Part shown: positions 5,555 to 9,546 of the stretch, one piece after another
Numbering within the stretch: position 1 is the first letter of the stretch
Layout: each line of letters opens with the position of its first letter
Assembly (NCBI GenBank): GCA_041655255.1
Contig: JBBAFS010000062.1
Span: 1 to 9,546, forward strand
Direction of reading: 5' to 3'
From: JBBAFS01 sp041655255
Lineage (GTDB): Bacteria; Spirochaetota; Spirochaetia; Sphaerochaetales; Sphaerochaetaceae
Length of the DNA: 9,546 bases
The notes under the pieces: model-generated
Told to the model about the DNA's origin: nothing
Database searches by the model: none
The model's input: the letters and a program-made list of their open reading frames with translations, nothing else
Position numbers and translations under genes: made by a program

Positions 5555-6817
5555 CTAAGAGAGTCCTTCGAGGCGGTTCTCATTGGCAACAGCTAACATC
5601 AACTTAATTCTGTTTTCTTGGTTTACTCGAGTCGCCCCTGGGTCGTAATCAATTGGGACGATATTAATAGTGGGATCGAGATCGACTAAACGTCGTATCA
5701 TCCCTTTACCAACAATGTGGTTAGGAAGACACCCAAAAGGTTGTACACAGATAATATTCTTATACCCAGCTAAGGCTAAATCTCTCATCTCGGCAGTTAA
5801 TAACCACCCCTCTCCCATTTTACATCCAATACCAATGACCTCTTTGGCTGTTTCTATGGTGGTATCAAAAGAGACTGGTGGAGTAAAAGTTGAGTGCCTT
5901 TTTACTGCTTTGATCATGTAAGACTCTAAAGAGAGGATATAAGAGAGAATTTTTTTCATCACAAAGCGGCGAATCTTACTTCCGCCGTAAAGATTCACAT
6001 CTTCAATTTGGTTTTGTAACCCATATAAGATAAAACCCAAAATTCCAGGAATCATCACTTCACAACTTTGAGAGGCTAAAAAATCTTCTAAGTGGTTATT
6101 TCCAAGTGGGGAGTACTTCATATAGATCTCCCCAACGACTCCCACCTTTATTACGGGCCTGCTATGGTCCATCTCAATAGAGGCAAACTCATCAGCCATC
6201 TCAAAAAGGTCTTCAATGAGCTCTTTTTTCGAATATCCTCTCCCTTTGGCGTATTGAGTGGCAAGTTTATCAATCCAATGATCGACAAGACGGTGAGTCT
6301 CACCGTGATGTACTTCATATGGGAGCACTTGGTTTTTAAGAAGCATTAACGTATCGCCAGCCACTAACGCGGCAATAGCTTTTCGTAACATGGTGATCGT
6401 GATGGTAAAGCCACTGTTACGATTCATCCCTTTTAAGTTGAGTGATACAATAGGAACTTGTGTATACCCTGCCTTATCTATAGCTTTACGTAACAGGTGG
6501 ATGTAGTTACTTGCTCTACAGCCCCCTCCTGTTTGAGTAATGGCTAACACTGTTTTATCGACATCGTAGAGCCCACTATCAAGGGCATCAATCATTTGAC
6601 CGATGATTAATAAAGCGGGGTAGCACGTATCGTTATGAACATAGCTTAACCCTTTGTGAATCACTTGAGGCCCTTCGTTTGTTAGCAGTTGAACTCTATA
6701 CCCCTCATCTTCTAACACATGAGCTAATATCCTAAATTGGATATCAGCCATTGAGGGAGCTAAGATTGTGTGAGTTGCCCTCATCTCTTTGGTAAAGATG
6801 GGATAGTTATGTTCCAA
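5555..6817 (-). CDS. 2-hydroxyglutaryl-CoA dehydratase D-component-like protein
   Basis: The product has 420 residues from a TTG at 6817. It matches the C-terminal part of the very long activase-dehydratase proteins of anaerobes (2-hydroxyacyl-CoA dehydratase family), which are related to enzymes that receive an electron from an ATP-driven activase. The exact reaction of the long form is unknown. Seen: THTILAPSM near the N-terminus, NDTCYPALL with Cys65, TQTGGGCRASNY with Cys100, VGEIY near 220, GIGCKMGEGW with Cys332, and VQPFGCLPNH with Cys357 just before and Cys363 within it. Several of these Cys are likely iron-sulfur ligands (inferred). The start was chosen because AGGAGG lies exactly 6 nt upstream. 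A TTG at 6838 would place that site inside the gene and add seven basic residues. The gene overlaps the end of the upstream gene by 11 bp, in the +1 frame. Confidence 0.88.
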   Translation of the reverse strand: MEHNYPIFTKEMRATHTILAPSMADIQFRILAHVLEDEGYRVQLLTNEGPQVIHKGLSYVHNDTCYPALLIIGQMIDALDSGLYDVDKTVLAITQTGGGCRASNYIHLLRKAIDKAGYTQVPIVSLNLKGMNRNSGFTITITMLRKAIAALVAGDTLMLLKNQVLPYEVHHGETHRLVDHWIDKLATQYAKGRGYSKKELIEDLFEMADEFASIEMDHSRPVIKVGVVGEIYMKYSPLGNNHLEDFLASQSCEVMIPGILGFILYGLQNQIEDVNLYGGSKIRRFVMKKILSYILSLESYMIKAVKRHSTFTPPVSFDTTIETAKEVIGIGCKMGEGWLLTAEMRDLALAGYKNIICVQPFGCLPNHIVGKGMIRRLVDLDPTINIVPIDYDPGATRVNQENRIKLMLAVANENRLEGLS

Positions 6818-9546
6818 TTGACGCCTCCTGTTGTTCAATTGCCGACAAAAGGCTACGAAGGCGGATTTTTACCGCTCCTAAGTTCGTAATTTCATCAATC
6901 TTTATTTGGGTGTACATCTTTTGTTCACGCTCTAAGATATCTCGAGTCTCATCACTGGTAATAGCATCGACACCACAACCGAAACTGACTAACTGAATTA
7001 AGTGGATATCTTCTTCATCGGCAATCGCTTGTGCTGATGAGTACAACCTACTGTGGTAAGTCCACTGATTTAGTACATCAGTTGATACACGTTTTAAAGA
7101 AGAACTTAACACATCTTCACTAATGACAGCGACACCAAAGGTTCCAATGAGAGTATCTATTCCGTGAGATACTTCAGGATCCACGTGGTATGGCCTTCCT
7201 GCTAAGATCATAATGTTCTTCCCTTCAATGCGAGCTTGGTCAATAATCCTCAATCCCTCTTTTCTTACCTCCTCTAGGTACTGTTCATGAGCTTTATAAG
7301 CAGCTTTGGAAGCTTTTTTAAATTGAGAGAGAGGGGTGTCTTTGAAGAGGTCTTTAAGATGGAGAGCCATCTTTTTAGGAAACTCTTTAGGAAGGTGAAC
7401 ACCAATGTGGAAATTAAGATAGTTGATCGACTGTAGATCTTCCATATTTGCCCCAATCACTTCGGGGTAGTAGGCTACAACGGGGCAGTTAAAGTGGTTA
7501 TCTCCTAAGTGTTCATCAATATTATAGGTCATGCACGGATAGAAAATCGTCTTTGCTCCCCGATTAATGAGATGTTGTACATGACCGTGAAGGAGTTTTG
7601 CTGGAAAGCAGACTGTATCACTGGGGATAGTGTTTTGACCAAGGATGTAGAGTTCACGATTACTTAACGGCGAGATGACCACTTTTTTCCCCAGTGTCTC
7701 AAAGAACGCTTTCCAAAAATAGATAAATTCATATGTGTTTAATCCAAGTGGAATGGCAATGGTATCACTCTCTATCGGACCATCAATAAATAGACCGAGT
7801 TGTTCAAGTTGATTAAGTTTCCACTTAAAGATATTTAATTCATGAGAGGTACTCTTTTTGGTAATGGGGCGTTCACACCTATTTCCACTGATAAATCTCT
7901 TATTATTGGCAAAGGTATTTATGGTAAGTTGACAGTTATTGGAACAAAGTCGACACACTGCCTGTCGTACTGTGTGGCTAAAGTGGGCCAACTCATCTTG
8001 AGTTGCTGTAGTGGAACTCTTGTTTTGATGCTCTTGAGCATGTAGTGCTGCCCCATAAGCACCCATAAGGCCACTGATAGTAGGGCGTACTACTTCGACA
8101 TTGAGCTCTTTTTCAAAGGCCCGTAGCACACTATCATTTAAGAATGTTCCACCTTGAACAACGATGTTCTTCCCTAAGGAGTCACTTGAAGCAGCTCTTA
8201 TCACTTTATAAATAGCATTCTTCACCACACTCATTGAGAGTCCTGCACTCATGTCTTCGACACTTGAGCCCTCTCGTTGTGCTTGTTTTATCGAGGAGTT
8301 CATAAAGACTGTACACCTCGATCCTAAATCGACAGGGTAGGGGGCAAAAAGGCCCATCTGGGCAAACTCCTCAACTGAGTAGCCTAAAGCTGAGGCAAAC
8401 GTTTGTAAGAATGAACCACAACCAGAAGAGCACGCCTCATTTAAGAAGATGTTATCAATCACACCGTTATGAATTTGAAAACACTTAATATCTTGTCCAC
8501 CGATATCAATCACAAATTCGACATCTCTCATAAAGTGTTTAGCTGATGTGAAATGGGCAACAGTCTCTACTACGCCGTGATCGATACCAAAAGCTGCTTG
8601 AGTAATCTCCTCTCCATAGCCGGTGACGGCGCTAGAGCGAATTACTAAAGAGGGGAACAGGTGATACAAGTTCTCTAAGATCTCTTTAATAATGGTAATG
8701 GGATTGCCACTATTTGATTGATACGTGGTGTGTACAATCTCTTTGTCTTGGTTCATTAATACACTTTTCACTGTGGTAGAACCGGCATCAATGCCTAAAA
8801 AATAGACCCCCTCTTTCGTATAAGAGGCAAAAGGGACCGTCTTTGAAGCGTGACGAGCTGTAAAAGCGTCATACTCTTGTTGTGATGTAAACAACGGAGG
8901 AATAGAGATGACTGGAATAGAGGCGTGTGGGTCGGTGAGAAGTTCCACCGCTCGAGGAATGTCGATGGGTGTGGTAGCACTCAAAGCAGCTCCTAAAGCT
9001 ACAAAATACAAAGAGTTTTTTGGACACACACCTGTAAGATCTAATATCTCATCAAATGAAGCTCTTAAATTATCTAAGAAGGTCATAGGACCTCCTAAAT
9101 AAAGAACATCCCCTTTGATAGGACGTCCTTGGGCCAAACCTGCAATGGTTTGGTTGACTACTGCGTGGAAGATCGAAAGGGCGATATCACTTTTACGAGC
9201 TCCTTGGTTCATCAGTGGTTGAATATCACTTTTAGCAAAGACCCCACAACGTGATGCGATGGTGTACACTTTCTCAGCCGAGGAGGCTAATTGGTCTAAC
9301 TCAGAGAGTGAGACATCTAAAAGAGATGCCATTTGGTCAATAAAGGCTCCTGTCCCACCAGCACAAGAGCCGTTCATTCTCACTTCCATTTGATTGGTGA
9401 GAAAGAGGATTTTGGCATCTTCTCCACCGAGTTCAATGATCACATCAGTTTCAGGGGCGAACTGTTTCGCTGCAATGCGAGTTGCATACACTTCTTGGAT
9501 AAAAGGGAGCGAGCATCTATCTGCCATTCCCATGCCAGCAGAACCG
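6807..9546 (-). CDS. Tandem acyl-CoA dehydratase activase with dehydratase-like C-terminal part, 5' end cut by window
   Basis: At least 912 residues are visible. The frame is open to the edge, and its first visible residues (GSAG) continue an activase motif, so the ATG at 9533 is not the start. Numbered from that Met: activase domain 1 has GGEDA (36-40), Cys57 in NGSCAGGTG, Cys96 in SRCGVF and GGP (147-149). Activase domain 2 has GIDAGSTT (247-254), GGQD (345-348), Cys368 and Cys372 in EACSSGCGS, Cys407 in SRCTVF and QGGT (460-463). A linker with Cys527, 530, 534 and 553 follows, then a DUF2229-type and dehydratase-like region (about 590-900) with PYHVDPE and SFGCGVDAITS. Activases of this ASKHA-fold family hydrolyse ATP to drive single-electron transfer from a [4Fe-4S] cluster to a dehydratase. 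The next gene supplies the rest of the usual fused protein, and the two overlap. It is expected to be cytoplasmic and oxygen-sensitive. Confidence 0.92.
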   Translation of the reverse strand, partial: GSAGMGMADRCSLPFIQEVYATRIAAKQFAPETDVIIELGGEDAKILFLTNQMEVRMNGSCAGGTGAFIDQMASLLDVSLSELDQLASSAEKVYTIASRCGVFAKSDIQPLMNQGARKSDIALSIFHAVVNQTIAGLAQGRPIKGDVLYLGGPMTFLDNLRASFDEILDLTGVCPKNSLYFVALGAALSATTPIDIPRAVELLTDPHASIPVISIPPLFTSQQEYDAFTARHASKTVPFASYTKEGVYFLGIDAGSTTVKSVLMNQDKEIVHTTYQSNSGNPITIIKEILENLYHLFPSLVIRSSAVTGYGEEITQAAFGIDHGVVETVAHFTSAKHFMRDVEFVIDIGGQDIKCFQIHNGVIDNIFLNEACSSGCGSFLQTFASALGYSVEEFAQMGLFAPYPVDLGSRCTVFMNSSIKQAQREGSSVEDMSAGLSMSVVKNAIYKVIRAASSDSLGKNIVVQGGTFLNDSVLRAFEKELNVEVVRPTISGLMGAYGAALHAQEHQNKSSTTATQDELAHFSHTVRQAVCRLCSNNCQLTINTFANNKRFISGNRCERPITKKSTSHELNIFKWKLNQLEQLGLFIDGPIESDTIAIPLGLNTYEFIYFWKAFFETLGKKVVISPLSNRELYILGQNTIPSDTVCFPAKLLHGHVQHLINRGAKTIFYPCMTYNIDEHLGDNHFNCPVVAYYPEVIGANMEDLQSINYLNFHIGVHLPKEFPKKMALHLKDLFKDTPLSQFKKASKAAYKAHEQYLEEVRKEGLRIIDQARIEGKNIMILAGRPYHVDPEVSHGIDTLIGTFGVAVISEDVLSSSLKRVSTDVLNQWTYHSRLYSSAQAIADEEDIHLIQLVSFGCGVDAITSDETRDILEREQKMYTQIKIDEITNLGAVKIRLRSLLSAIEQQEASIGT
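6824..6829 (-). promoter_or_regulatory. Internal Shine-Dalgarno at the activase/dehydratase junction
   Basis: AGGAGG, followed by the 6-nt spacer CGTCAA and a TTG codon, lies within the last codons of the upstream gene. It decides the start of the 5555-6817 gene and indicates that the second part is translated separately rather than being the product of a sequencing frameshift. Confidence 0.75.

Noticed and set aside
5551..5563. Small inverted repeat CTCTC-TAA-GAGAG around the stop of the dehydratase-like gene
   Set aside because: Only a 5-bp stem and no T-run after it on the minus strand, so it is not a convincing terminator before aspS.
6807..6838. Pseudogene by frameshift of the fused activase-dehydratase
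   Set aside because: A well-placed AGGAGG and start codon for the second part, and intact motifs on both sides, favour two working genes; a sequencing error is not fully excluded.

Overview
The window reads as part of the chromosome of an anaerobic bacterium with moderately low GC. The best guess is a spirochaete (Sphaerochaeta-like or Treponema-like) or a clostridial-type Firmicute. This rests on the large 2-hydroxyacyl-CoA dehydratase/activase protein, the DUF6062 protein and the AAGGAGG-type ribosome binding sites. The assignment is an inference; no rRNA or other phylogenetic marker was compared. There are no mobile elements, tRNAs, rRNAs or CRISPR repeats, and seven genes fill almost all of the sequence.

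Layout. At the left edge (5-1365, + strand) a class II aldolase-like gene and a DUF6062 zinc-motif gene overlap by ATGA and form a two-gene unit. They converge on a minus-strand gene (1316-1882) whose last 50 bp overlap the DUF6062 gene in antisense. That minus-strand product was not recognised with certainty, but it resembles a degenerate PD-(D/E)XK-type nuclease fold. From 2050 to the right edge everything is on the minus strand. In transcription order this is a 5'-truncated tandem activase/dehydratase-like protein (9546-6807), a separately translated 2-hydroxyglutaryl-CoA dehydratase-like protein (6817-5555), aspartyl-tRNA synthetase aspS (5500-3719), an HI0933/BaiN-type flavoprotein (3715-2459) and an OsmC-family protein (2445-2050). 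A 10-bp-stem hairpin (2006-2029) follows and probably ends the unit.

How the genes fit together. The two right-hand genes together match the very long fused activase-dehydratase protein of anaerobes. Here it is split into two overlapping reading frames, and a good Shine-Dalgarno sequence sits inside the end of the first. aspS, the flavoprotein and OsmC are packed with gaps of 3 and 13 bp and look co-transcribed and translationally coupled. aspS has its own promoter-like sequence in the 54-bp gap upstream.

The less ordinary observations are: (i) two genes, aspS and the 1316-1882 gene, have a -10-like box ending exactly 6 nt before the ATG and no Shine-Dalgarno, which suggests leaderless transcripts; (ii) each of these promoters carries a perfect 6-1-6 dyad; (iii) the activase/dehydratase gene is split; (iv) the DUF6062 protein contains two near-identical metal-site modules; (v) the aspartyl-tRNA synthetase has a His at the position linked to non-discriminating charging. 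No clearly new multi-gene system is visible.
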